Assembly (NCBI GenBank): GCA_002914845.1
Contig: JXTC01000604.1
Coordinates: 59,490-123,489, forward strand
Direction: 5' to 3'
Length of the DNA stretch: 64,000 bases
DNA from: Trema orientale
Lineage: Eukaryota; Streptophyta; Magnoliopsida; Rosales; Cannabaceae
The notes below the pieces were generated by a model. That model saw only the letters and a list, made by a program, of their open reading frames with translations, was not told the DNA's origin and did no database searches. Made by a program: the position numbers and the translations under genes. Of the stretch, positions 25,733 through 38,612 are shown in pieces (position 1 is the first letter of the stretch; each line of letters opens with the position of its first letter).

Positions 25733-27430
25733 ATATGACTTTCACAAGCTACTACGTACTGGATTAAATTCATTACAAGGGGCTGTATATAATAAACTAA
25801 GCAAGCTATATATCGCATTTGGAGAAGTTGAAGATGAAAAGTATTATGTTATTTTTTCAGCTATTTTTTCTTTTTCAGGAGGTATTGTTTAAGAACTTAA
25901 TAGTTATGATAGGTTGTCATGAATCCAGAGAAATGTACGTCTTTTTTTTCTTCCTCCAATTTTTTTAAAGGCAAAGAAATGTATGTTCTAGTAGCTTAGT
26001 AAGGAATATGTGGTTTGGCTTATATTATGCAAAACAACAAAAAGTGATACCCACAGCAATCATGCATCTTTTTCTCTCTCTTTTGGGATCATTGGATATA
26101 AATTTTCAATGGCTATGTAATGGGTACTCATTTTCGTTTATTTAACCCGGTTTTACAGCCATTTGAAGTAGTAGTAGCTACCAGTACTAATAATGTTGCA
26201 TAAAGAATTTGGGTACAGGGGTTTTACATTGTTGTACAAATATGATATTAAACATATTTGTACCCAACATGGCCCCGTGAAAGTCAGGAATTCGACAGAG
26301 TTCTTTGAATCCAAGCATATATGTTGCTTTCTTGTTTTTAATGTACTGTCTTGGGGTAACGACGTAACGTGTCTACTTGTTTATCTCTATTTTTTTTTCC
26401 AAATATAAATACTATCTGGGAGGAAATGGGACAGAGAAAGAAAATAATAAATTTGTAGCTTTGAGTGTTCATTGTGGTCGACCAATGTTAATACTTGAAA
26501 AAAGGGCAAAAGAGTTACATGAAAACGTGAACATGGAAATGGAAGCAACTAGTACAGAAAGTTGATTCTTTTGGGATGATATAGTTGCCGACCATAAAGA
26601 TTAATGAAAGAAAATAACCTTATAAGACTTTGAATAAGATGAGCAATGACTTCAACAAGAAAAAAAACAACTCTTGTCTGCTTAATAAAACCTTGTAGGG
26701 AGTAATTTTCAGACTGAAAAAAAAAAAACCCTGGTAGAGAGTGGGTTCCACTTTTGTGGAATTCCAAACACCTACGCGCGCAGGGGAATTTTGACTGATT
26801 AAATGATTAAAAAAGGGGGAGAAAAAAGGGGGAAAAAAAAAAAAGAATGGCTTCTCAAATTTTCAATCTTAAGCTCAACTTTCTAAACCCAAGTTCCCAT
26901 GCCCAATTGAGGAATGACTTCTTTTCAAAGACTTTCATGAATGAAGTGAATTGTGGGCCAGCTTGTGTGAATTGACGGGGAATGCGTGCCCTGCAGGAGT
27001 GAAAAATGGAAACGAATGTTCAGAAGCTATCAAGCTGGAGACTTTCATTTTTAGAAAATGAGTTGGGCCAAGTGTTCATATAACAATCTCGGATGTAACC
27101 CTTGTATAATTACGAATATATTTTACCATATCTGACTAATCTACAACAATGTCTTCTGCTGTTACTCCAAACACAATAATACATAACAAATAGAAAAACA
27201 CTGAAATTCATTAATAATTTCAAAAACAATAACTCCACCACAATGAGACAAGGAACACAAGGTCCTACAGTGCGTTAACAAATGCATTTAAAAAAATATG
27301 ATTAAAAATATTGCCACCTTATGTTCTTGGCAAATGTTTTTCTTTCCATTTTCATATGAATTTCAGGTAATTCATAACTAAAATCTCAATGGTCATCTAG
27401 TTTTCATATGAAGTTGGAATATATGTTAAA
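25733..27430. other. intergenic region between the CLE gene and SerRS
   Basis: It holds the CLE 3' UTR and, near 27431, the 3' UTR of the minus-strand SerRS gene. A-rich tracts occur at about 26718-26728 and 26832-26845. Short open frames here show no family resemblance and no codon signal. Nothing else is supported. Confidence 0.5.
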
Positions 27431-30400
27431 CTAGGCCTTTGATTTCTTCCCTTTGGTTTCACTGGCTGGTTTGTTCTTGAAAGGTATGAAGGTCTTCCCG
27501 CCCATAAATTCTCGCAAAGCTTCTGGTATCTCAACACCATCTTCCTTCTGGTAGTTCTCAAGAATGCAGCACAAAGTCCTCTCCGTTGCGGTAAGAGTAG
27601 AATTCAACAAATGAACGTATTGCTTTGTCTGCTCATTGCTCTGCGACACCAAGAGAATAGGATCACATTGATAGCCAATGAGAAAAATTCATTACTCATA
27701 TTGATCAATAACCAGAAATGCACAAAGGAATAAGGTTTAGCTCATATATTAGTTGAGGGTCTACCTTTTTCTGTCCATATCGAATTTCCAATCTTCTGGA
27801 CTGATAGTCCGTACAGTTTGAACATGATACCAGCTCTCTATATGTCTGAGATGCAGGAAACCATGCTTCCAAATCATACTTTTTTGCAGCTGCATCATTC
27901 AGCGCACCGGAAACAATAGCCACAATTTGATAGGGAATGTTTAGCTGCAATTAAGAAAATTAAATTAGATCCTTTCTTTTTTCTTTGATAGACTAATAAG
28001 CAAACAGTTTAACATTATACTTTTACTAGATATCCATAGAAGGCCCAACTCCCTCCAAGTAATAAACAGTGGGACGAGATGGAAAGTCAACTGCTTAAAA
28101 TATAGAGATATCTTAGATTGATTTAATTTTGTTTAGCTCTTTTTTTCCCAATAAATTTTCAACCTAAAATCAGAAAGCAAATTCATGGTGATAAAGAATA
28201 CCATCTTATAGAAGTCCTCAGAGTTCTTGATCATTTCCTCATGCATATCCCAAGAGTCATTGCCATTTGGGCTTGTAAGACAAAATTGCTCCACTTTCTC
28301 AAATTGATGAACTCGGAATATTCCCAAAGTATCTCGACCATGTGAACCAGCTTCTTTACGGAAGCAAGATGAATAGCCAGCATATCTGGAAAAGAGATCA
28401 ATATGAGTAACGAGAAAAATCCATTATACTCTAATGAAAAGCTCCAACAAGAAGTTCCAACCTTATGGGTAGCTGGGAAGGATGAATCCAGTCATCCAAA
28501 TGATATGAACAAAGTGGCTGTTCGGCGGTAGCAATCAAATATTTGTCGTCTCCCTCACCAGTTACCTATTAAAACCACAAGGCCAGAGTGATGCTTGCAT
28601 TCTGGAAAATAAATTTGAGAATTCATTTGTCTCTCTTTAAGGGGAAAAAAAATCATCTTTCTGAAGGATCCAACAGAAGGAACTAAATATATCTCAGACG
28701 ATCACAGATTGAAAAACTGAACCTCAAAAACATACGACAAAGCATGTCCAGAGAATAAGAACAAAATCTATTTAATCTCAACAAATTGAAAATACTTGCA
28801 GCAATTACAACTCTACCTTGTAGAGTTCTTCATCAAACTGAGCTAACTGGGCACATTTTGCCATGATGTCTTTTCTCATAAAAAATGGAGTCTGCAATGC
28901 TGTATATCCCCTTTTCTCCAAAAAATCAAGACCGAAATTAATCAGAGCTTGATTAAGACGCACACCATCTCCTTTCAGATAATAACCTCTTCCTCCAGCT
29001 ACATCAGAACCTAGATATTCCAAGCATATTGCGTTCAGTATACAAGTTAATTTGATGATATATTAGCATTAAAAGAAAAGGTTAATTTGACAATATATTG
29101 GCATTACAAAAAAGTTAATTCGAAGATAGACAAAAACAAAAATAAATGACTAGTATTAGGACTAGATATCATAAAGTGCAAGTGAATGCACAAAAGATAA
29201 TGTCAACAGCGTGTGATGAATTAGAATGACACTCAGAGGAAGAATATGATTCATATTTATTCTTTTACAAGTGTGTCTTGAGTGAGTTACAAGTTACAAC
29301 AATTCAATACCTTTCTTAGTGTCCGCAATCCCAAGAAGCTCAACAAGCTCAACATGATTCTTTAGTTTAGGTTCTGTCCGTTTTTCACCCCATGATCTAA
29401 TCACAGCATTATTTGCCTACAGTATCTTAAATCCATTCATTAGAAAAGGGTAACTTTAAAAAGCCAAAAAGAAGAAAAGATAAAACTATACCTCATCATT
29501 GCTTATGGGAACTGAATCATGAACAAGGTTTCCAATAATTTCCAATCTAGAATTCAATTGTTGTAAAGCTTCCCGAACTTCAACTTCTTTCTCAGCGATT
29601 GATTTCTTCGTATCCCCTGTACTCTTAATCTTCTCAGTTGCATCCTTACCTTCCTATTCTCCATAAATAAGCAGAAAAAATCAAATAAGACAAAGCAAAA
29701 ACAAACTCAAAGCAAGTGAGTCAACTGCATTTCACAGCACCAAAATTATTCTTCATTCTTTATATATTTGTCTCGAAAAATAACAGAATTTTTAAATGTA
29801 TGGGATCATCGGTTCAACAAAGAACACACGCATATGCACACACTTCTCATGCTTGCCACAAATGAAAGTCTTTCATGGCTACAAAGAAAGCAAAATAAGA
29901 AATTGAAAATATAAGGCCGGCATTCTATATACAAGGCTAGAATCCATTTTCAGAACTAAAAAAGGGTAAATAAAAAGTAAAAGTATTATAAAGGAAAAAA
30001 CAATTAACAAAAACTTTATTTAATACAAAGCAACAGTCAAGAACCGAACCCAAGTATTTGCTCTTGAGAATCATAATTGAATCATTTACTTCATTGTCTA
30101 CCACCCAAAATTTCATTTTCCCAGAAAATATAAAACTACTTGCAAAAACTTCAACCCAAGCAAACTAATCAACAAATAGTAGTCATAATAATAAATAAAA
30201 AGAGTAAAAGAAACATAATAAAGGTCTGAATATTGAAAATAAAATTTGGGAAAAAAAAAGAAAGAAAGAAAGAAAAACCCACAATTTTAAGCCTAGCAAC
30301 TTCCTTGTTGATCCTATTGACTTCCTTCCGAAGCTCCTCGAGATCGTATTGACCTATAATTACAGTCAGAACAAATGAATCAATACACTAAATTAAAATA

Positions 30401-30584
30401 GATAATATGAAATTAAAAAAAAAAATGAAAATTTGTAGAGAGAGAGAGTACGTAGACGCCATTCTTTGTCGAGCTTGATAACCTCATCGACGAGGTCAAC
30501 ATTGGCGAAACGACGACGTTGAGACTCGCGAATGATTTCAGGGTTGTTGCCCTTTTCTTCTCTGAATAGATTTATGTCCAACAT
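27431..30584 (-). CDS. SERRS: seryl-tRNA synthetase, cytosolic (class IIa)
   Basis: Nine predicted exons on the minus strand: 30584-30452, 30353-30283, 29653-29492, 29416-29311, 29010-28817, 28565-28462, 28385-28202, 27944-27765 and 27640-27431. They join in frame to 447 residues, close to plant cytosolic SerRS (about 450). It starts [13 protein letters not shown], the eukaryotic N terminus, with no transit peptide. An antiparallel coiled-coil arm (about 30-110) binds the long variable arm of tRNA-Ser. Class II motif 2 is CFRKEAG (264-270) and motif 3 lies around NCTDYQSRR (361-369) with its ATP-binding arginine. A TAEQ serine-binding element is at about 235. The basic tail KGKKSKA resembles other plant enzymes. 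It charges tRNA-Ser in the cytosol. Confidence 0.96.
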
Positions 30585-30780
30585 TTTTTTATTTTATTTA
30601 TAAAAAAAAAAAAAAAAAAAGATGTGACTGCGTCTAAAGGAAGGTAGCTTGATTAAGATGAAGATGCAGATGAAGAAGTGAAGCTGAAGAAGAAGAAGAA
30701 GAAGTTAAAGTAGTGAAGTCCCAAAACCCTAGCTACGCTAAGCCTGGCCTATGACCATGAGATTGAGAGAATATTAGTAT
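30585..30780 (-). promoter_or_regulatory. SerRS 5' UTR/promoter with telo-box
   Basis: Upstream of the SerRS ATG lie a poly-A tract (about 30602-30620 on the plus strand), GAA repeats (about 30684-30702) and AAACCCTA at 30724-30731. The last matches the telo-box, a motif enriched near the starts of plant translation-machinery genes. It is on the strand opposite to the gene. Function is inferred from position only. Confidence 0.45.
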
Positions 30781-31172
30781 TTAATATTTAATAAATATTA
30801 TGTGTTGTTTGCTTGTTAGTTTGGCACTCCGCATGGGAATGAGACTATCTATAACCTGAACAAGGATGTATTCCTCACGCTCGTTGCCCGTTTGGTTGAT
30901 TCCTGTATGTATATATTAATTATATAAAAAAAATAAAAAAATTATATAATATTATTATATTGGATTAATCTTAGTTTTGCCAAAATAACTTAAATATTAA
31001 ATTTATTCATGCCTTTTAAATTTCGAAAATTATATATATTTTTTGCTTGAAATCTCTGAATTATATAAATATATATCTTTTTAATCTAATTTTGTTTCAT
31101 AAACCTTCAAATATTACATTCATCAGTTATTTTGTTAAATCGAGACTCAAAACCAATACAATAATAATAATA
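30781..31172. other. AT-rich spacer
   Basis: No gene or clear repeat apart from TA-rich runs; it ends in an AAT microsatellite that borders the MITE at 31173. Confidence 0.5.
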
Positions 31173-31344
31173 GGACGCGTCTACCGTAAGGGCGCCCCTA
31201 CGTAGGGCCATATCTATTCACCGTTGGATGGGAATCTGTATATAAATAGATTCTCCACAGATTCCCGTTATTCCCTACAGATTCTCATCCAACGATAATT
31301 AAGACATGACCCTACGTAGGGACGCCCCTACTGTAGCCATCCCC
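31173..31344. mobile_element. palindromic MITE, Mutator-like (copy 1)
   Basis: 172 bp. The ends read inward GGACGCGTCTACCGTAAGGG and GGGGATGGCTACAGTAGGGG and continue into GCGNCCCTACGTAGGG. The middle holds mirrored AATCTGT/ACAGATT words, so the whole element can fold into a hairpin. It sits within an AAT microsatellite, making its target duplication ambiguous. Copy 2 is at 38453-38603 and shows a 9-bp target duplication. Confidence 0.75.
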
Positions 31345-32687
31345 AATAATAATAATAATAATAATAATCTCATGACCAAATCTATATTTTATAACTAGGA
31401 GCCAAACTAGATTTAGGTAATTATTTATAGACAAATAAAATATAACTTTTTTCTCCAAAAAAAAAAACAATCATATAATTAGCCAATTTTTTTATTGGCA
31501 AAAAAGTGACAATTGAAAATAACATTTTTTGATCATTATTATGAAAATTCAAATGTCTTAATATTTGATAGGCAGCAAAATATTTTTAAATAGTCTCTCT
31601 TTTTTCGGAGGATAAATTTGCTCATTTCCACACACGGAAAAAAAAAAAATTAATGACATCGTGGGACGACACGTCATATTCTAATATTCTTGCACTTACT
31701 ATGTACTATGTAATACAGATATGCATATTGCTTCATAATTTTCGGCCGGAGTCCAGAAAAAGCTTATTTCTATGTAAATACTATGTAACACACTATTTTT
31801 TTTATTTATACTTTAATAAACTTTTGAATTCCAAAAATAACTTCACAACACATAATATTACCATGAAATACTGGTGAATTCTCTTCAAATGTTTCCAGCA
31901 ATTAGCAATTTTTATTTTTTATAAAAAAAAAAGTCATATCTGTCTTTTCACAAAATTCTTCCATACGAAAGTCAAAGCTTAATCTTCGCTGTATTTCAGA
32001 TGAGACATTTAATACTTTTACCCTAAAAACAGTGACTGCCGGGAGCACAAACCAAAACCAAGCAAAGAGAGCACTAACTTATTTTCTGAAGTAAAATTAT
32101 TCAGTTCACATTAAGGATGCAAAATCCTTATCCTGATCAGCCAAAAAGTTGTAATGAATCGTTGCTTTATACTGTAATAAATTCGCAATACATCAGAGAA
32201 ATGGGGAGGACAGATAACAAAGTGTGTGAACATTCTATTCCTAGTATAGGGTGCCTTTCTTTATTCACCCGGTTTCAACATACACAGTTCTAAACAGAAT
32301 GATACAACATTACTACAACAAATTGCTATGCTACATCTCACCCACAAAAGAATGCTAATCGAACAATAAGAGAATCATTTGCCTTTTTTTATTTTATGAT
32401 TTTTGTTTTACCTTTTTACCTTTTCCTTTTCGTTTTCCTTGGGCTTGGAAGAGAGAATCGATCCTTGCAGCATCGTGTCAAAGTGGATTGTTTTAATGCT
32501 TAAAAGTTGAATTGCAGCCTACTGGTGTCTTTCAAGTCGTTCGAATTTTGCAACCATCCCATAGCCGGGCAACCGTAGTTCATTGCGGATGCCCTCCTAA
32601 GAGGTCATCAGAAGAGACAACGGCAGTTCAGGCCAAAAAGCAGTCCAAAAAGTTTTCCATACTTCGGCTGTTTTGCTTTGCGAACTT
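31345..32687. other. intergenic region and 3' UTR of the synergin-like gene
   Basis: 31345-31376 continues the AAT microsatellite. Around 32100-32687 the sequence is less AT-rich and is likely the 3' UTR of the minus-strand gene. No coding region is supported. Confidence 0.5.
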
Positions 32688-35600
32688 TTAACTAACATTT
32701 AGGCGTGGCATGTCTGGAGGACTTGAACTGATTAGATTTGCCCACAAATTCGCGAGCTTCAGCAAGTAGTGATCCCCATCCCAAACAACAATTTCAATGC
32801 CTGATGCAGACAAATGGAGAAATAAAATAGCAATTAGAGGGCCAGCAATCAAAGCATATTAAAGTAGTCTGGTTAAAGAAAAGGGGGATAAGAAAACTAT
32901 GAGCAATGTTTATGATTCTAAAGATGGTAAACAGAGGAAAAGATTCTTTGCTGGCTGGATGTATCTTAATTACCAATTTGTAAAATCAATACTAACATAC
33001 CTGGCACGATTCCTGCAGTTAACATTGACAGCCGACATATAGGTTGCTCTCCAGAGAAAACATGGCTCTGGAGTGCAAGTGCATCAAGATCATTCATGTA
33101 CTTCATAGACTCAAGTAGTGCCTTCGAAGTCGCACCATACTCCGAATCAAACTGCTGTGAAATACTCTGAAGAGCTTCATCAAGCCCTGAAGTTGACCAG
33201 AGAGTAGTACACTCATTTAGAAGAGTAAACAAGCGAGCAGATTCTTCAGAATCTAACAATACCCATGGTTTGTAAAGTTGGGAAGAGGCTGCAAGAACTT
33301 GAACTACTCTGTAAATCTCCGCAAGACCGATAATATACTGCCTGCCTGTAAATTTTCACAATAAAAAACATTACAAATCAAGAATACCGTTTTACATGTA
33401 ACATATGTAAGAATTTATCATCAATAGTTCTCTGTCATTACCTCGAGGTTCAGATAATATTTGACTGTGAACATCCTTCTGCAATGACTGTTTCCAAATA
33501 AAGGCACCATGTCTCAGCTCTTGGGCACAAACAGACACTACTTTAGACCAAGTTGAAACATAACTATATTGCTCCTCTGCTGATCCCAATTTAAGAATAC
33601 GTAGTGTTGATACCGCATGTTTCGAAAGTTCAATTGCTGATCCCAAATCTGTCTCTGCCTGTTAAGCCAAAAATACTTAGTTCCATATCAAGCTAAAGGA
33701 AACTGTAAAACGAAACAGTAAAACTCATTCAAATAGAAAACATAAAGTCAGTTAGTTCTACCCACAGTCAGTTTTTGACAGTAAACACAATTGAAATTCC
33801 TTTACAGTAGTAGTAGTAGTACCTATAGGTTAACTGAAAGGAGTGGATTGCAATCATAAATTTGTCATGGTTAAAGTGGTTTTATATAATTCAATTACTA
33901 CCAATGGGTGATAAGTATGTCATATCCAATCCAAGTAATTACAGTCCTTTGAATTATCATTGCCAAACGTTACCAGAGACCATGCAAAGCTTAGTGTTAA
34001 ATACAACAGAGAGTATAATTCAACGTTTAAAATCATAAATTTAAAAGTAGTAACCATAAGGTAGGGTTGTTTGCAAAAATAAAAGACTAATCATGCTGTA
34101 TACAAATTTGATGACTATATTTAACGTTTTCAACAGCCTTAGGTGACAGCATATGAATTTGACAGCTAAAAGAAACAAGATAAAAGCTCCAACGACTCTC
34201 AAGTCTTATTTTTTTTACAAAGTATCATTTCCTTGCAACCCTTTAAGCAAAGGAAGCATGCACTTAACAGAAAGACATATTTTGTGGTTTTATAATCAGA
34301 TGAACGGGAAGACACATACCAATGACAACTGGTTTGATAACTGATACTCTGACTCAAGAACTCTGAACTTTGGTTCCTGCAGAACTTCAAGCAGTTCAAT
34401 GAAGCGCACAGTTCTTGCCGAAAGATTATGTGACTCGAATTCTGAGATCATGTTATCTTCACACGGTTGATTAGAGATTTTCTACAACAAAAGATGATGG
34501 AATAATTAAAAGTTAGAAACCAAGAAGACCAATCATTCAAATATGAGACTATTACAAAGATCTATTATTTAATTCTCCAAAAAATTAGTGAATACTATAA
34601 AGATTGTAACAGTTACAACTTCAACCTCATTCCTGCACTGTACATTCTAAATCTATCGGCTTCCATTCCAAATACTTTAGAATGAAAGAGTCTAAAGATT
34701 TTCATTTATATCCATATGATACACACGAACAGATCTAATCATCAAAATGAGAGGGATTAAAATAAAAAAAAGAGTAATTACAGCTACCAACCTGGATTTC
34801 CTCACCAAGAGCTTTCAATCTTGCTTCGTCACCAAGGGTAGTGCTACTTTGAGCTTTCTAATAAAATGCATATATTCACTAAGTTAGCATTGTTAAGTAA
34901 CTTGCAAAGAAAAATAAAGATCATAGGAAGTTTCAGCAACCTTTAAATTCTCAAAGTGGCTCAATGCAACAAAACATGAGTCGTCCTTCAATTTGCTATA
35001 GAAATTGACAAAATCTTCTAGTCGCAACTTGGCAGAAGATTGTGAATCTTCAACATGACTTACAAAAGTTTGATTTTGAGCTTTGGTATCCAAAAAGGCA
35101 TCCTTAAATTCCCAAGCGTCATCCTCAAAATCGTCATCATGATCGACAAGATCAGATTCCAATGCTCTCATGGTAGTAGCCATTCCATTTTCACTTACTT
35201 TTGGTGTATCATTTACAGGAGTGTTGTTCTCAGATTGAATGTATAAGCTTGATATTAGATCATTGATAGATAAATTTGAACCGGGAGCTTTAGTACTATA
35301 ACTTGGATAGGAGGTAGGTTTATTAGTGGAAACATCTTCCTGAGCTTGTGAAGGATCATTTTCCAGTTCTTCATCACCAAAAATGGACAGGGGCAAGGCT
35401 TTCCGGTGACTTTCAGACTTGACGTCATTCCTCTGGATATAGAAAGGAGAGCAGTAAGAAATCTGGAAAAGAGGAAAAGTCTATTCATAATAAAGAGTAC
35501 AAACCACTATCAGACTTAACCGGCGGCACCATAAATGTCGACTGAAAGACAAGGACCTCAAATCAAAGAGAAAATCAAAACAACATCAACTCAACATAAT

Positions 35601-38176
35601 CTTCTAAAGGTTCAAAAGGAGGGGGGGAATTTTAGTTACCACAACAAATTGGGGTTGTCTTTGTTGAGTTGAGTATAGTACAGTTGGCATACCACAACAA
35701 ATTTTTAGTACCCCAAAATGTTTTCAAGAAAAGGCTAGCAAAATAATGCTCCAAGTCTATTGTTCATTTAAAAAAAAAAAAAAAAGTTACACGGAACAAG
35801 AATCCACCTGATTTACACCATCCAAAACAGGTGGAATCATATTGGAAGTAAGATCAGGAGCAACCACTGACTCCCCCTACAATAGAAGAAAAATTTGAGT
35901 AAGTACATAAATTTAGTATGGAAAATAATTAAGCAATAAATAAAAGTCCAACTGGTTAATTCACCTCATGCTTTGACACGGGTTCTGAAAATGCATCCTG
36001 AAAGTCCCAGGAATTGTCACCAGACTCATCATGCTCATCATCTGCACTAGATCTTGGTCCATTTCTAGTATCATTTTTCTTGCTACTAGAATGTAAATTT
36101 GATATACCATCTTCAGTCGTAGAACTTGAGTTTAAAGTAAATGCAAAGTCCCATTCCCCAGTGTTGGGTAAAGTGTCCTTAGATGCAGCAAAAAAATCAG
36201 AAGAGTCATGAGCACCATCTCCAATTAATGCTTGTCCTCCTAGGTCTGCTGGAGTAGCAACCTTTCCAGCTTCCTACATCCGAATTTAGCCACAAAAGAA
36301 ACACATTAAACAATACTAACAGAATCCCAAAAAATAAAAAACAATAATAATAACAACAATAAGGAAATAAGTGAAAATAGCTCACCAACATAGGCTCTGG
36401 TCCAACTTTTGAAAATGCATCCCTAAATTGCCAAAAGTTTTCATCGGAATTTCCATGTTCAATAACTGTAGATAAATTTGACCCAATTTCCGTATTATTC
36501 TTCTCGCTTCTAGAGTATGAATCCCACAAAAGATCATTCGTAGTGGCAGAACTTGGATTGAAATCAAACATTGAGTTCCAATCACCACCTTTATGATGGG
36601 ATTCATCCGATTGAGTTTCAGGACCATGTGCACCATCGCCATACTCATTCAAAGTTACGGATTCCTCAACATTTAACATTCCTCCAGTGTCAACCTTTAA
36701 ATTTGGAACTGTCAGACTTATTGGACAAAATATTAGGACAATTATGTTCCTAAGCTTATTTGCAAGCAAACTACGAAATGGCTAAATGAAAATTTGAAGG
36801 CTTAATCAATGGGCGCATAGAGAGCCAAACTTAGTCAAAAGCAACAGATGTCGTGCCCAAAGAAAAAAAAAAAAATGGTTTCCAATTCCGAAGAAAAATT
36901 TCAATGATGTGACACAAACATGAAACATGTAGAAAAAGATAAAGATTAAACAATACCCGCCTTAAATTCCTGGTCTTTCCTCGCAACCGTTTCCACCTTC
37001 GGCACTGGCAATTCAACTACCCGTTGTCCCTGACACAAACAGAAGAATACACCATAAGTAACGAAAAACCAAATAAAGGAAAACTTACTAGTTTCACCAA
37101 TCGTTATTGTCGTTTTTGATAATATCACCGCGAACTTAACTGAGTAGCTAGCAGCTTCTATATTACTAAACAATCTCAATTTGAAGAATTTTAAAGCCAA
37201 AACAATTTGAAACAAGATACTCTAGTTTCTTTCCGTTCCTCAGCTTCTCAGCGTAAAAAAAAACTAACCCATATAGTAAAAAGATCAAACAAATAACAAG
37301 GAACTCCACATTTAGCTCGGAATTCTCATTGCCTACCTGTTTGTCAGCATCAGCGCCTTTAAATTCCCAACCATCATCATCGTCGTCGTCTTCATCTCCA
37401 TCATCAAAATTCTGACTTCCTTCTACCAAATCTGAACTCATTCCACCACCATTAGAATCCAAATTATTTGAGTTCGGATCCGTATCTTGAAAAATGGAAT
37501 CAAACCCATTTGGATGCCAATTAAACGCACTTGTATTCGATCCCAGGCCATCAACATTCGCACTAGAATCATTTGATTTCGGATTCGCTCCATTCGAAGT
37601 TGAATTCGGATACGACCCATTTTCAACCTTGATCCGCGGACTCTGATTATACAAATTTGCAATCAAATCGTTAATCCCGACACCCCCATTCAAAGCCGAA
37701 CCCTTTATCCCATTATCACCATTCTTGTGAAACAACGAGACTGCACCATCACCAACCGCAGGCTCACCCGCGCCGGAATTCTCCTCCTCCTCCTCCGTCT
37801 CTCCAAACAAAGATAGCGGAATAGCTCCCTGAGGCTTCACCCACTGAGCCCTCACCGACTCGACTCGAGTCGGCACCGATTCAACCCGGTTCAGCACCGA
37901 TTCATTATCATCCACTGAATTCCCAAAAAGGTTCAAGGGTTTTTGGTTGATAGAAGATTGAATTGCTGCTCCATTTGAGAGCTCAAATCCGCCGTTGATC
38001 TGATCGGAACGGGTGGTGACGAAGTCGCCCCAATCGTCGTCGGAGAAGAAATCGCCGGAGCTGGTCTTTGGGTTGGTATCGACGGTGACCGTGGCGGTGG
38101 TGTTGGTGGCGTGAATAGGAGCCATTGGTGCGAATTTGAAGTCCCCGAAGCCCTCATCGTCGTCATCGTCCGCCAT
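32688..38176 (-). CDS. synergin-gamma-like protein, probable clathrin/AP-1 accessory factor
   Basis: Eleven predicted exons on the minus strand (38176-37337, 37029-36957, 36708-36386, 36273-35965, 35876-35808, 35432-34941, 34857-34792, 34481-34320, 33658-33442, 33345-33001, 32800-32688) join in frame to 1002 residues. The first ~700 residues are acidic, low-complexity and probably disordered. They begin MADDDDDEGFGDF, include DDDWGDF, and carry four W-x-F-[KRQ]-[DG]-A motifs. The last ~300 residues are globular and helical, ending in EIVVWDGDHYLLKLANLWANL, and resemble the synergin-gamma C-terminal domain. Acidic Phe/Trp motifs of this kind bind the gamma-adaptin ear; the AP-1 role is inferred. 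An in-frame ATG at 38272 would add 32 basic residues; I prefer 38176 because the acidic MADD start fits the family. Confidence 0.8.
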
Positions 38177-38452
38177 AGCTCCTGAGGGCTCGGAGGTTCG
38201 CTCTATGAATTTGTCCAGGTACGCCTCTCTTCTGTTTTGTGCTCTGAATCTTAATTTGCTTGGATTGTTCACAAAGATTCGGGTTGTAGCGCGTGTGGTG
38301 CACTTTAGTGCGTGAAGCCCGATCCAACGTGGATTTGGGACCCACCGCAGCTAAGGGACCTTTTTGAGTTGGGAATTGGGATCCTGTGCTGGGCTGACTC
38401 ACAATAACAAAAACAATTAACAAATTATACCCCTCAAAAAACAAATAAATTA

Positions 38453-38603
38453 GGGCGTGTCTACAGTAGGGGCGTCCCTACGTAAGACCTTATTTATACA
38501 CCGTTTGATGAGAATCTGTGTATAAACAGATTCTTCACAGATTCCCATCAAACGGTGTATAAACAGAGCTTTACGTAGGGGCGCCCCTACTATAGTCGCC
38601 TCC
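38453..38603. mobile_element. palindromic MITE, Mutator-like (copy 2)
   Basis: 151 bp with inverted ends GGGCGTGTCTACAGTAGGGG and GGAGGCGACTATAGTAGGGG, then GCGNCCCTACGTAA. The central part is a near-perfect mirror (CACCGTTTGATG ... CATCAAACGGTG). Flanks are AATAAATTA (38444-38452) and AACAAATTA (38604-38612), a 9-bp target duplication with one mismatch, as made by Mutator-like transposases. No coding capacity. It lies just upstream of the synergin-like gene. Confidence 0.85.
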
Positions 38604-38612
38604 AACAAATTA

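Noticed and set aside
31158-31376. CRISPR-like or tRNA-like palindrome
   Set aside because: The structure is a single hairpin with MITE ends and a second genomic copy; plants have no CRISPR arrays.
38174-38272. Upstream ATG at 38272 as the start of the synergin-like protein
   Set aside because: It would add a basic 32-residue segment before the acidic MADDDDDEGFGDF start that fits the family; I kept 38176, but transcript data could reverse this.
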